DNA of 64,000 bases from Leishmania infantum JPCM5 (Eukaryota > Euglenozoa > Kinetoplastea > Trypanosomatida > Trypanosomatidae). Shown here in pieces: positions 43,274 through 53,800 of the stretch; positions within the stretch are counted from its first letter, which is position 1, and every line of letters begins with the position of its first letter. The position numbers and the translations under genes were made by a program. A model generated the notes under the pieces. That model did no database searches. It saw nothing but the letters and a program-made list of their open reading frames with translations, and was not told where the DNA came from. Location of the stretch: positions 881,001 through 945,000 of the forward strand of contig NC_009412.2 of NCBI RefSeq assembly GCF_000002875.2, written 5' to 3'.

Positions 43274-44491
43274 GAGCGCGTGCCTGTCTTTCGGCTCCAA
43301 CGCTCAAAAGGAGGCCACACTTTGGGAGACTGTACATGTTGCTGACTTTCCCGCGCCCGACGGCTTTGTGCTGCAGCGCACCGCGCTTTTCTTTCTGTCC
43401 CCCTCCTCCCCCCTCCTGCTCCTCTTCCTCTATGTCGTAGGCTCTCTTTTCTCTGTGACTCGCCGACATGTGCATGCGCACATTTTACTTCAAGGATGCG
43501 TGAGCGGTGCGTGCGTGCAAAGACGACATGAGCGGACTCGAGGAAAGGATGACAGGAGCTGAGGTATGCGGGAGAGGTGGGGATGGGGCGGGCAGTGCCA
43601 GAATGACCGTGAAATAGCCTGAGAGGGAGGGGGCGTAAAGGAGTCGGCTGAGGAAAGCAGAGAGGAGAGAGCGCGCGGGAGCGAAGGGCAGTAGACGGAT
43701 GTACGGCGAGTGGGGCGGGTCGTGGTGGCCGTATCATTGGAGAGGAGAGGAGCGGTGGGGGACGACTCGATGCGTGCGGCCTCACATGAGCAGCTTCCTC
43801 CCCCCCCCGCCCCATCCGCCTTCGCCGTCTTGCTCTACATCACCTACGCCCTGGTGCTCTTTCTTCGCGGACACTGCGCGCCCCCTCCTCCCCCGGATTG
43901 ATTTCATGCACGCTCAGGCTACTGTGGCAGCGGGGCACAGCTACCCCGACCTCTCTTTTCCTCCCCTCTTTGTGGTTCCTGGCGTGCGGCGCGTCTCTGC
44001 AGCGCTTCCGCCCTATCTATCCGCACCCTTTATCCATCTGCGTCTCTCTCTCTTCCTGCCGTGCTGTCTGTCGGTATGCGTGCCTGGCGCAGTGAGCGTC
44101 ATCCCTCTTCGTTACAGAAAGGGGAACATAGCAGAACGGACGTTGGCGTGAAAAGGCAGCGAGGTCCAGGAAGGGGCCACCTCCGCCATCCCCCAATACA
44201 CATTCATTCCTGGCTCCACACCGACAAGACGGAGGAGCAGCAAAGACGTGGGTGTTTACAAAAAGGGCCGCACCTTGGCTGGAGCGACTGGACTGCTGCG
44301 CTCTTACCGTGCTCACCCTCCCTCGAAACACAGGCACTCGCTTCCCCCTTCCGCATCTCTCAACACCGGCACTTTTCCCCACCCACCCCGTGCTCTTTCC
44401 GTCTTCTTGGGTGTGCGAGCGGAAGGCGGTTGAACGGTTGCCGGCTTTTTTTCTACTCATCTTCACTTAGGAAGCACATCCGCCCTGCATC
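43274..44491. other. Intergenic region, no gene seen
   Basis: 1.2 kb of spacer: pyrimidine tract 43386-43445, purine-rich 43540-43690, C run 43799-43808. Open frames match only simple sequence. Confidence 0.7.
44443..44470 (+). promoter_or_regulatory. Predicted spliced-leader acceptor, close to the start codon
   Basis: T-rich tract CTTTTTTTCTACTCATCTTC followed by ACTTAG with AG at 44469-44470, only 21 bases before the ATG at 44492. Strong pattern match and it supports that start. Confidence 0.6.
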
Positions 44492-45226
44492 ATGGCGTTC
44501 CGCGGCAGCAGCGCGCGGCTCGCGGCCACGCCAGGCGTCGGCATCGCGCCAGAGACAACGCCGGTCAAGTACGTGCCGGAAATGCTGAACATTCAAAACG
44601 CCAAGTGGTGGAACGGCCGCGGCAAGCCCGTCTACCGCTCCACCTACAACGAGAAATCGTGGCTGCAGAAGGCAAGGTGGGGCGCCTTCACCAAAGGGAG
44701 CCGCCCTGTCATGCGCCAGCGCTACTCCGCTGCGGCGCTGAAGGAGGCGCTCGAGATGGTGCCGGAAGGGTTTGAAACATGCGATGTGCCGCGTCCGCCG
44801 CAGCGCATCCGGGCGCAGTCGGAGGGGGTGGTAGGGCGGTGGTACACGAACTACTGGACTCTGCACTCTGTCCGGTATCAGTGTCAACTCGCGGGGGTCG
44901 AATGGCAGTTTGGCGAGCGGCAGCGGCCGCGCACCAACTACGACGAGCCACACATGTACACCGATTTTGAGGAGACGAAGGCCATCCGTGACTACCGCAG
45001 CCGCTGGATCAACGTCAACCGCTCCCTTGTGGGTATGTCGAAGCGAATGAAGGAGTCGGAGGAGGAGGCGCGCTATCTGCACTTCAAGAAGGTGCAGGAC
45101 ACCTTCTGGTCGAACAGGAAGGTCCTCGTGAACCGCGTCAAGTCGATGCACAACCAGGGAACACTGCAGTCTGCCAAGGACCTGCCCATCAAGACAATCA
45201 ACATCAAGGCGTTTCTTGCGGATTAG
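44492..45226 (+). CDS. Hypothetical protein, possibly mitochondrial
   Basis: 244 aa from ATG 44492, with a near-ideal splice acceptor 21 bases upstream. Family not recognised. The N-terminus MAFRGSSARLAATPGVG is basic, Ser/Ala-rich and free of acids, as in mitochondrial import signals. The body is rich in Trp, Tyr, Arg and Lys (NAKWWNGRGKPVYRSTYNEK, SVRYQCQLAGVEWQFGERQR), and a charged helix near the C-terminus (~185-225) includes MSKRMKESEEEARYLHFKKV. No low-complexity inserts or membrane spans, unlike many neighbours, suggesting a conserved structural subunit. A mitoribosomal or respiratory-complex accessory subunit is plausible but unproven. Confidence 0.8.
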   Translation: MAFRGSSARLAATPGVGIAPETTPVKYVPEMLNIQNAKWWNGRGKPVYRSTYNEKSWLQKARWGAFTKGSRPVMRQRYSAAALKEALEMVPEGFETCDVPRPPQRIRAQSEGVVGRWYTNYWTLHSVRYQCQLAGVEWQFGERQRPRTNYDEPHMYTDFEETKAIRDYRSRWINVNRSLVGMSKRMKESEEEARYLHFKKVQDTFWSNRKVLVNRVKSMHNQGTLQSAKDLPIKTINIKAFLAD

Positions 45227-47575
45227 TTCTGAGGGCTTGCGCGTGCACCTTTCATGTCGCTCTTCTGCTCTCATCCCTCCTCGCCTCCCTGCGCAAGCCT
45301 TTACGACTTGCTGCACCACACTCCTCTTTCTCTTTATCTTCTCGGGCCTCTCGGCAGCGAGGAGCAGCGCTATGCGAGCTCAGGAGGCCGGCGTGTTGTT
45401 TGCGGTGGTGACGCGGAAAAAGGGAGTGGGACAGAAGCAAACAGGGGGCACTGCTGCTTCATGGCAACACAAACGCTGCTGCAAGGCAGAGGCGTGGGGA
45501 GGATGCGCACCATGGCGGGGGTCATTGAGCACAGGCTATGCAGAAGCCGCAACACCTGAAGGCATACCGCACCAACCGCATTCCCGTTTTGCTCCCCCTC
45601 TTTTCCTCCTCTTTCCTTGGTTGCAGTGGTCATGGCTGTGACTGCGCGTGGGCAACCGATGTCGGTGGTGCTTGGGCGTTGTGATTTGTAGAACAAAAAA
45701 AAACACACAGCGTTATGACGACACGAACACGATGGCACGGTATGTGTGTGTGTGTGGGGGGGGTAAGGATGCACAGCGGACGCAGGAGTGACGCCGCACG
45801 AAGCGGTCGAGTCGATCGCTCGGGCCCGCTGCCAGTGAGTGGGGGGAAAGAAAACGAAAAAGCACAGAGAGGGGGCGCAAGCACGGGCTGCATGTATTGT
45901 GCTCTGGTTTCGCGAATCGTTCCAGCCCCACAAGAGCGCATGAAACCGGCAACCGGCCCCCCTCCTCCTCCTCGCTGTGCACAGCGTGTGGCGTGGTGAG
46001 TGGGGGAGAGAGCATGACATTATCTCTGCTATTGCTTGAGTAACGTGCAGGTGCGTCTTCTCTCTTGGCTATGCAGTGATTCCTGCTCCTCTGCCCTCGC
46101 AGAACTACTGCAGCAACCCTCGCTGAATGTGAACTGTGCGCGCCATCTCACACCTACCACCAACAGGCTTCTCCCCTGCCGCCCTCCCCACCCCGTCCAT
46201 CAAAAATAAGGAGAAAAAACTTTTCGAACAACGTCGCACGAGCCACCACCGCTACCGACATCATGCCGAGCGCCGGTGGCGGTCTCCCTTCTCTCAGCGC
46301 CTCTCCGCTTTCCTACCCTCGCTGCCCTCACCCTTTTTTTTTCAAAATCGCTCATACCATTTTCACGGCGACATGTGCGCCGCTGCACAGTCGTGCTCGA
46401 CATCAGCTCTCACAAACAGATACACACACAAACACAATCACGTACATAAAACAACCCCCCCCCCCAAACGCAGTCGTTTCCCCACGATAGCCGTTTTTTT
46501 TTTGACGACTCTCATCTTCAACGTCGTTTTCCTCTCCCTTCCCTCCTTCCCCCTCTCCCTTTTTCTTTTACTTCATTCTTTCACCACCGCTTCCACCGCT
46601 GGCGCTGCGTCCGTGTGTCCGTGTGTCTTGAACAAAAACTGCATCTTTCTTTTTAAAACGCCATCGTCATTACCGAAGGCGCCACCACCGAATTGCACAC
46701 CGAGGTCTTTTCGACGCAACTCGCGAGTCCGTGCGGGCTAATGTGTGTCTGAACGGTACACTGTACACCCACACCCGACCACACAACCAGGCACAGATAC
46801 ACAGGGGTATATAAAAAAGTATGTGATGTTGCTTGTGCGTGCGCGTGCCTGGTGACTGTCTTGGCTCCACAATCGGCTTTTGCTTCTTTAGTCCCTCCCT
46901 CTCATTCCCCGTGTAGCGCCGCGTGTGTGTGTGTGTGAGCGCGGTGCGGGCGCGTTGATGCGAGGGCCCTTGGTATATTTGCTTGCGGTTTTTTTTTTTG
47001 TGTGCTTCTCTCTTCCTCTTTCACATCTGTACCGGCCGACTTTGTGTGCGTCTGTGCGCGTGCCGCTCTCGTTCTCTCTTGTTATTGATTTGATCTCCGT
47101 GGTGCTTACTCTGGCCACCGTTCTCTCCCTCTCTCCCTTCCTCATTTTCACGCTCTCTCTTGCTCTCTTCATCGTAGCATTTCTTGGCGTTGCGTCGTCT
47201 CTCCCCTGCTTCTCGTTCTCACTACCATCGACTGGGTGTCTTGTGTACACTCGGCCAAACCACACAGGGGGAGGAGGCCAAACTCACTGCTATCGCGTTT
47301 TGCATAATACATCTATCTTTATATGCATCGAGCCCCTTTTTTTTCTTGTTCGGTGCGCCTTCTCCTCCTCCCGATATTTCACTAGCGCCTGACCGCGCGT
47401 GTGACAGAAAGCTTTAAGCGCACCGCTTCTTTCCCTCGTTCTCGTTCCTCCAGCCAACCTGTACGCCATCCTCTCACCAGCCTTCCGTGCTTCACGATCT
47501 GTGTCTTCCTGTCTGCCTCCGGGTTTCTGGCGAGCTGGACTTTCCCTTCGGAAAGGTGGCGCAGCTGGCGATAAC
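45227..47575. other. Intergenic region, no gene seen
   Basis: 2.35 kb with GT and G runs (45741-45763), C and T runs (46456-46466, 46493-46502), a GT run (46923-46938), a T run (46989-46999) and long pyrimidine tracts (46515-46580, 47125-47165). A 201-codon open frame at 46136-46741 has no ATG start and is composed of simple-sequence translation. Confidence 0.65.
47425..47453 (+). promoter_or_regulatory. Predicted spliced-leader acceptor for SHMT
   Basis: Pyrimidine tract 47426-47450 ending in CAG with AG at 47452-47453, 123 bases upstream of the ATG at 47576. A second AG at ~47479 is possible. Confidence 0.5.
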
Positions 47576-49018
47576 ATGATTCGCGGTGCTTCCATGATCC
47601 TGCGGGCGGCCCCCGCCTCCACGCACTGTCGCCGAAGCTCGTCTCTGCCCGGCAACGCGTCTCTCAGAGACCATGATCCTGAGGTGCACCAGCTTATTCA
47701 CAGAGAGATGCGCCGGCAGATAGAAGGACTAGAGCTGATTGCGTCGGAGAACTTTACCTCCCGCGCGGTGCTTGACTGCCTCGGGTCCGTCCTCACGAAC
47801 AAGTACGCAGAGGGTCTGCCTGGGAACCGCTACTACGGCGGCACGGAGGTCGTCGACGAGCTCGAGAACCTATGCGTGCGGCGTGCACTCGCAGCATTCT
47901 GCTTGGATGCGGCCGTATGGGGCGTCAGCGTGCAGCCGTACAGCGGCTCACCTGCCAACCTGGCCGTCTACACCGCCCTGTTGCGCCCGCATGACCGCAT
48001 GATGGGTCTCTCACTGCAGGCGGGCGGCCACCTCACACACGGCTTCTACACCGCAACGAAGCGTCTCTCGGCCTCCTCGATCTTCTTCGAGAGCCTCCCG
48101 TACTCCATCACGCCGAAGGGCCTCGTGGACTACGATCAGCTAGCGTACCTGGCGGATATCTACAAGCCACGGCTTATCATTGCCGGCGGCTCCGCCTACC
48201 CGCGCGACTGGGACTACAAGCGCTACCGCCAAATCTGCGACAGCGTTGGTGCCTACTTCATGGTGGACATGTCCCACTTTTCTGGCCTGGTTGCCGCCCG
48301 GGAGCACAACGACCCGTTTGAGTACGCCGATGTAGTGACCACCACCACCCACAAGACGCTGCGCGGGCCTCGGTCTGGCATGATCTTCTTCAAGAAGTCG
48401 ATAAAGCAGGGCAAGGAGAACGTGCACCTGGAGGATTCTATCAGCAGCGCCGTCTTCCCCGCGCTGCAGGGTGGCCCACACCTACACCAGATCGCCGGCA
48501 TCGCCACGCAGCTGAAGGAGGTGGCATCGCCGGAGTGGCGCACCTACATAAAGCAGGTGAAGGCGAACGCCAAGGCCCTGGCCGCCACCCTCACGGAGGG
48601 TGGGGAGACGCTCGTCAGCGACGGCACCGACAACCACCTTCTTCTGTGGAACCTCCGCCCGCACGGCCTCACAGGCTCCAAGTTGGAGAAGCTGCTCGAC
48701 ATGGTCAACATCACGGTGAACAAGAACACCATCTTTGGCGACAAAAGCGCTCAGGCGCCGTACGGCATACGTCTTGGCACGCCAGCACTCACCACCCGCG
48801 CCCTCCAGGAGGAGGACTTCAGGCGGGTCGGCCAGTTCCTCATTCGCTCGGTTCAACTCTCCAAGGAGGTGCAGAAGTCCGCCGGCTCTACGAAGCTCGC
48901 CGACTTCGTGAAGGCCGCCGAGACCTCGAAGGCGTTGCAGGAGATGGCCGAGGAGGTGAAGGCGTATGCGCGTCAGTTCCCGTACCCCGGCCTGGAGAGC
49001 GCCTATCCCATTCAGTAG
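47576..49018 (+). CDS. SHMT: Serine hydroxymethyltransferase, mitochondrial-type isoform
   Basis: 480 aa from ATG 47576; ATG 47594 is an alternative. PLP enzyme interconverting serine and glycine with transfer of the one-carbon unit to tetrahydrofolate. Residues 1-25 (MIRGASMILRAAPASTHCRR) form a basic, acid-free presequence, pointing to the mitochondrion. Family motifs: LELIASENFTSRAVLDCLGS, NKYAEGLPGNRYYGG, VQPYSGSPANLAVYTAL, GGHLTHGF, and the PLP lysine K260 in TTTTHKTLRGPRSG. The C-terminal domain (LLLWNLRPHGLTG, APYGIRLGTPALTTR) is complete. Length matches typical eukaryotic SHMTs. Leishmania is known to carry separate cytosolic and mitochondrial SHMT genes; the presequence suggests this is the mitochondrial form. 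Confidence 0.92.
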   Translation: MIRGASMILRAAPASTHCRRSSSLPGNASLRDHDPEVHQLIHREMRRQIEGLELIASENFTSRAVLDCLGSVLTNKYAEGLPGNRYYGGTEVVDELENLCVRRALAAFCLDAAVWGVSVQPYSGSPANLAVYTALLRPHDRMMGLSLQAGGHLTHGFYTATKRLSASSIFFESLPYSITPKGLVDYDQLAYLADIYKPRLIIAGGSAYPRDWDYKRYRQICDSVGAYFMVDMSHFSGLVAAREHNDPFEYADVVTTTTHKTLRGPRSGMIFFKKSIKQGKENVHLEDSISSAVFPALQGGPHLHQIAGIATQLKEVASPEWRTYIKQVKANAKALAATLTEGGETLVSDGTDNHLLLWNLRPHGLTGSKLEKLLDMVNITVNKNTIFGDKSAQAPYGIRLGTPALTTRALQEEDFRRVGQFLIRSVQLSKEVQKSAGSTKLADFVKAAETSKALQEMAEEVKAYARQFPYPGLESAYPIQ

Positions 49019-50869
49019 CGCGCCTCGAGCACGGAGGCGGCGTTCGAGCTGCGAGAGGGAAGGACGATGCACGAAGAGACTCCAGTAAGAAGGCTTGATG
49101 GCAGGTGTGCGCGTGTGGGGGAGGCGCTGCATGCGTGTGCCGCGCGACAGAGGCTTTGTGTGACTGTGCGTCTCTTCTCTGTGTGGCGGGAAGCGCGGCC
49201 AGTAGGGCCAAGGCTCGCCCTCGAGCCGAGCTACGGTGTACAGTTCAGCTACAGGGAGTCGAACGCCCAACGGCCGACAGAGACGGCAGTGCAAGGAAAG
49301 CGAAGGGGAGGAGGAGTAGGAAGGGGTGTACGCGCGTGCGGATGGCGTTTCGAGCGAGAGTGTTGCGTTCCCCTCCCCACCCCTCTTTTCCCACCAGCAC
49401 GCCTTTCTAGGACGTCCCGCACTGCTTCTTCCGAATACTTCTCCTGCTTCGAGGCGCCCGTGTGCGTCCGTTGTACGTGCACGGGGCCGCACCTGGGCGC
49501 TGCGGGCGAGGGGAAGGGGCTGGGACGTAAAGCACGAGGGTGCCTGCTGATGCGCCGGCGCTCCCCCCCCCCACCCGTCCTGTCTGCCCCTCCCTCTCTC
49601 ATCCGCTCGACCGAGCACGGCAGCGCTGGCGCCGCTTTGCTCTTTGCGCCCCGCCGTCCGGTGCTGCCAGCCCCACCACTTATCGCATTCATCGCTTTCG
49701 TGTGTTTCACCTCTCCTCCTCCCCCCTCGTCCTGCAGGCAACGGCACACACACACACACACAGACCCACGGTCATGTCTGCAGACATGGACAGGCGTATG
49801 CTCTCTCGTGCTGTGGGCGTGCGTATGTGTAGTCGTCTGCGTGTGTGGTCTACAGTCGCGTGTGCCGCTGCGTCCTGCCTCGAGTGCCTGTGGACCAGAA
49901 CATGGACACAACGGGGGAGGCAGCTGTTTGTCGGAGGACGAGCGACTCTGTGCTTCTCATAAGAGCCGGGCCCCTATCGACGCCCGCAAATACTCACGGA
50001 CTCTGCGCTGTCCCTTTTTTTCTTGTCTTTCGGTTTCGTTTTTCCTTTTGCTTTTGAGCACTGCCGCATGACGGGTGTACGCGTGCGCTCACGTGTGCCG
50101 GGGGCGTGTGTGTCTCTTGCCGGGCTACTCGCACTGCATCGAGGCGGTCGTGCCGATTGGACGCCGTGCCATGTACGCTCCTGCACTTTGCCGACCACAC
50201 TCTCTTCACCCGTGTGCGTGTGTGCGCGCTAAAAGAAGGGCAAATGAGTAAACAAACCGCCATCGTGCCATGCGCGATGATCGCGTGATCGCGTAGGACG
50301 GGAGTGGTGGTGTCGGCGCGGGCCAGCAGGCACGCACACAGAGGGTGTCAAGCAAAAAAAAAGAAGCGATCAGTAGCTTCCATCAGAGAACCCCTCCCTC
50401 CTCCTCTACCCACACCCCTCCCATCACCACACGGACACGCAGAATTGCAAGTGAGAGTCTTCGAGCCACAAAGCAACCCAGTGCAACAGTTTCGGTGTGC
50501 GTGTTCGTGTTTGCATCGGTGCGTGAGTAGAAACTCAAGCTTATGCACGCCCACACATCTCTCCCTCCCTCGTCTCTCTGTCTGTATGATCGCGTTTTTG
50601 TTCCCGCTTTCGCACTTCATCGAGAAGAAACGCGGGAGTAGCAACGAAACGGTAAAGGGAAGAAGAGAGGCACACACGGATACCAAACCGTCGGCGTAAC
50701 GCGGGCGGGACGCACACACTCCCCCCCCCCACACACACTCACCTTCCCTCACTACTTTTTGTTCTCGTGTGTCTGTGTGTGCCTGTCTGTGGGTTGGCGC
50801 TGCTGTTTATTTTGCGACGTCGGTGGGCACTCCCGTCCTCTTCACACGGTCCCTCCCCCCTTCTTCGAG
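49019..50869. other. Intergenic region, no gene seen
   Basis: 1.85 kb spacer with a CA run (49744-49762), C runs (49564-49573, 50719-50730) and an A run (50353-50361). Large open frames here (for example 49067-50071) begin at ATG but are Arg/Cys/Pro-rich with no recognisable domain and overlap many alternative frames. Confidence 0.6.
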
Positions 50870-53800
50870 ATGCGCATCTTCTCATCGAGGCAGAAGGTCT
50901 ACACGACCGGCACGGCCCCAGTCAACACCTCGGAGGATGTCGGGGTGGAAGGAAAGCGGTATCCGACCCACACGCTGGGTCGCTTCATCGTCCAATACCC
51001 CGCCCCAATGCTGCTGACCCTCGTCCTACCTTTTGTTTTCTTTGTGATTGGTGGTGCGAAACTTCAGTCGGGGCTCTCCTACTCGCTGGACGACTACCAG
51101 ATCCGCTCCACCATCGGCGTGCGGCGCGACGCGTTGAGGGTGAACGGCGTGCTGAATGACTGGGCTTACTCTCTCTCTGGTGCATACTGGCTGTCGGACA
51201 GCGTCGACTTATCTCACCCGCGGACGTATGTGCAGGACACGCTGGAGTTGCGCGCCGTTATCAACCTTCAAGACCTCATGGAGTACGCAAAGAAGGTGGG
51301 CTGGTCCCCCGAAACGCGTGATGCATACGCCAATCTGCTGAACCCGGACCTCTTTAAAATCTACCGCGCAGCGGAGGAGCACGTCACGGAGCTGGACGGT
51401 TACGAGGGCGTGTGCTTCACGAACGATCTGCGCAATGGACAAATCAACAGCATCTATCCCACGTGCACGCCTGTATCCAGCGTGACACAGTATATCTATC
51501 CATCTTGGAACGGGCTGGAGTGGTTCATGAACGGCAGCGGGACTGTGTTCCAGCTAGACTACATGCAGCGCCTCTTTGCGAACCCGAGCTACGGATGGTT
51601 CTTCGACAACAACTTCTCGACGCTGAACCAGAGGGCGCTGCAGCTGCGCTCGCAGTATACGTTTGCGTCGTCGTGGTCAGAGTCGAAGGCTTCGTACCGG
51701 AATCGCATGAAGAGGTTCCTGCCTCGTGCGATGAACTTCGTTAACAGCGGACAGGCTGCTTCGCTGCCGTTTGTGGAGTTCTACCTCGGCGGCGGGTCGT
51801 CGCAGGACATCTTGATGGAGATCGCTGGGGAGCGGGAGGGGTACAAGGTGGGCGTTGCTGCGGTGATCTGCTTCTTGCTGAGCTGGTGGCACTGCCGGAC
51901 GTTCATTGTCGGGGTGTACACGGCTGCAGAGGCTGTGTTTGCGTACATGACTGCCGTTGGTCTGTACGCGCTCATCTACCGGACGCTGCCGCTGGCGACG
52001 TACTCCGCGATTATCTGGGTGATGACATTCTGCATGCACGGGACATTGAGCTTCTACGACATGTTTGTGTTCAGCGGGGTAATGGCGACGAAGGGACGAC
52101 AGAACAACCTAAGCGTGGTGCAGCGGCTGTGCTTCACGATGCGGCGCATCTCCGTTGGCGTGTGGATTGCAGACGCGCTTGCGATAATCATCTTCGCGGT
52201 CAACACGACCTCGCTGTTCCGCTCTGTGGAGCAGTTCAGCGTGTTCATGATAATCGCGCTGCTGTGGAACATGTACTGCATCGCGCTGCCCACCCCTGCG
52301 CTGATTGTGGTGCACCATTTGTACTTCTCGAACAAGCGGCGCAACCTGCAAAAGCAGAGCGACGTGCTGAACGATGCGCTGCTCGGGTGCCGGCGGTCTG
52401 GACACCTGGTGCGTGTGCTGGAAGCTGTGCAGGACAACATAGCCCACGGCGAGCATGCGTACCGGATGGAGGAGGACCTGGCCCACCAGCGCATCGGCGA
52501 GGACTTCGGGATCCACAGGAAGAGATACGGTGGCCCGCTGGACTTTGTGCGACAACAGGTGCGTGAGGGGCTCGACAAGGTTCGCGCTGCGCGGCGCGAC
52601 GTCGTTGGAGCTCTACACAAGGCGCAGAAGGCAAAGGACCGCGTTGTGAAGGGCACCGACACGCGCGACGGCATGGGGTTGCCTTCCTTCTCGTTGCAGG
52701 ATTTCCTGCAGATCGGCGACGCGAACCCGCTTGCGGAGGAGACTGGTGTGGGCCCCGACAGGCTGCCGTTGTACTACAACCCGCGCATGGTGCTTCCATC
52801 GGACCTGGTCCATATCCCTGCGGTGTACGTAGAGCGCAGCGAGGACTGCTGGAGTGGCATGTGCGATGCCCTGGGGATACACGCACGTACGAGTCACGGA
52901 GAGGTTATCCCGCCGCGCGCGTACAGCCTGAGGAATCAAGGCACCAGCTCTGCTGAGGCGAGTGCGTTTGCCGATTGGTGGCGCGAGCTGGGCACGCGTC
53001 TTGGCGTGGAGACGGCCTCGAACAACCGCAGCGTTGAGCTAGTGTCGCTTGCGGTCCGAAATGCGGTGCGCGCACAGGACCCGACAATGGTAGTGGACCC
53101 GTGCGCAAGGGCCCGTCGCGGCACGAAGAAAGGCGGCGCTGCTGCTGCTGCTGGTGGTGGGGCTTCGCCGCGCGCGACTGGCGGCCCATCTGGAATGGGC
53201 CTTGGGAAGCTGCGCTACCGCTTGGCGCACCGCGCGGATTTGCCCCGTGTGGAGTGCTGCGGGCTGTTTGGCCGTGTTGCGGACGAGACGGCTGAGCAGC
53301 GGATGCGGAGGCTGATGGCACGCAAAGTGAAGCGCGATGGCTACTCGCTGTTCGAGCTCTTCGTACTGCAGTACTACCTGCCGGCGATCCACTATGTGCG
53401 GTATGCGCTGCTCGCGCTGCTGCTGGTGCTATTCATTGTGGTGTGCATGCTGGGCTGCCGCATTACTGTGGCCGGACTGCCCAACACGCTGTTGGTGGAT
53501 CAAGGCAGCATCGCAGACACGTTTGCAGCGATGGAAGACACCTTTGGCCAGCGTGGCAGCTGCACGTTCTGTGGCCCGTACTACCGATCGCCGCAAGACT
53601 ACCGTCAGGCAACAATCACAGACATCGCGGCATGCTCGGCGGATTATGGTGAGCAGATGAATCTGTACGCGGATAGCTGCGGCGTGTGCAACGGAACGGA
53701 CGCGTGCGTGGACTGCGGTGGCACTGCGCACGGCGCAGCGGCACTAAATGACTGCGGCGGGTGTGCTGTTGCTGGATCGTCTGCTGTGGCGCCGTGCACA

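Noticed and set aside
46136..46741. 201-codon open frame upstream of SHMT
   Set aside because: Starts at a non-ATG codon and consists of Ser/Pro/Phe/Leu-rich translation of homopolymers.
49067..50071. 334-codon open frame after SHMT
   Set aside because: Starts with ATG but has no domain, is interrupted in character by CA repeats and C runs, and overlaps equally long frames in other phases.
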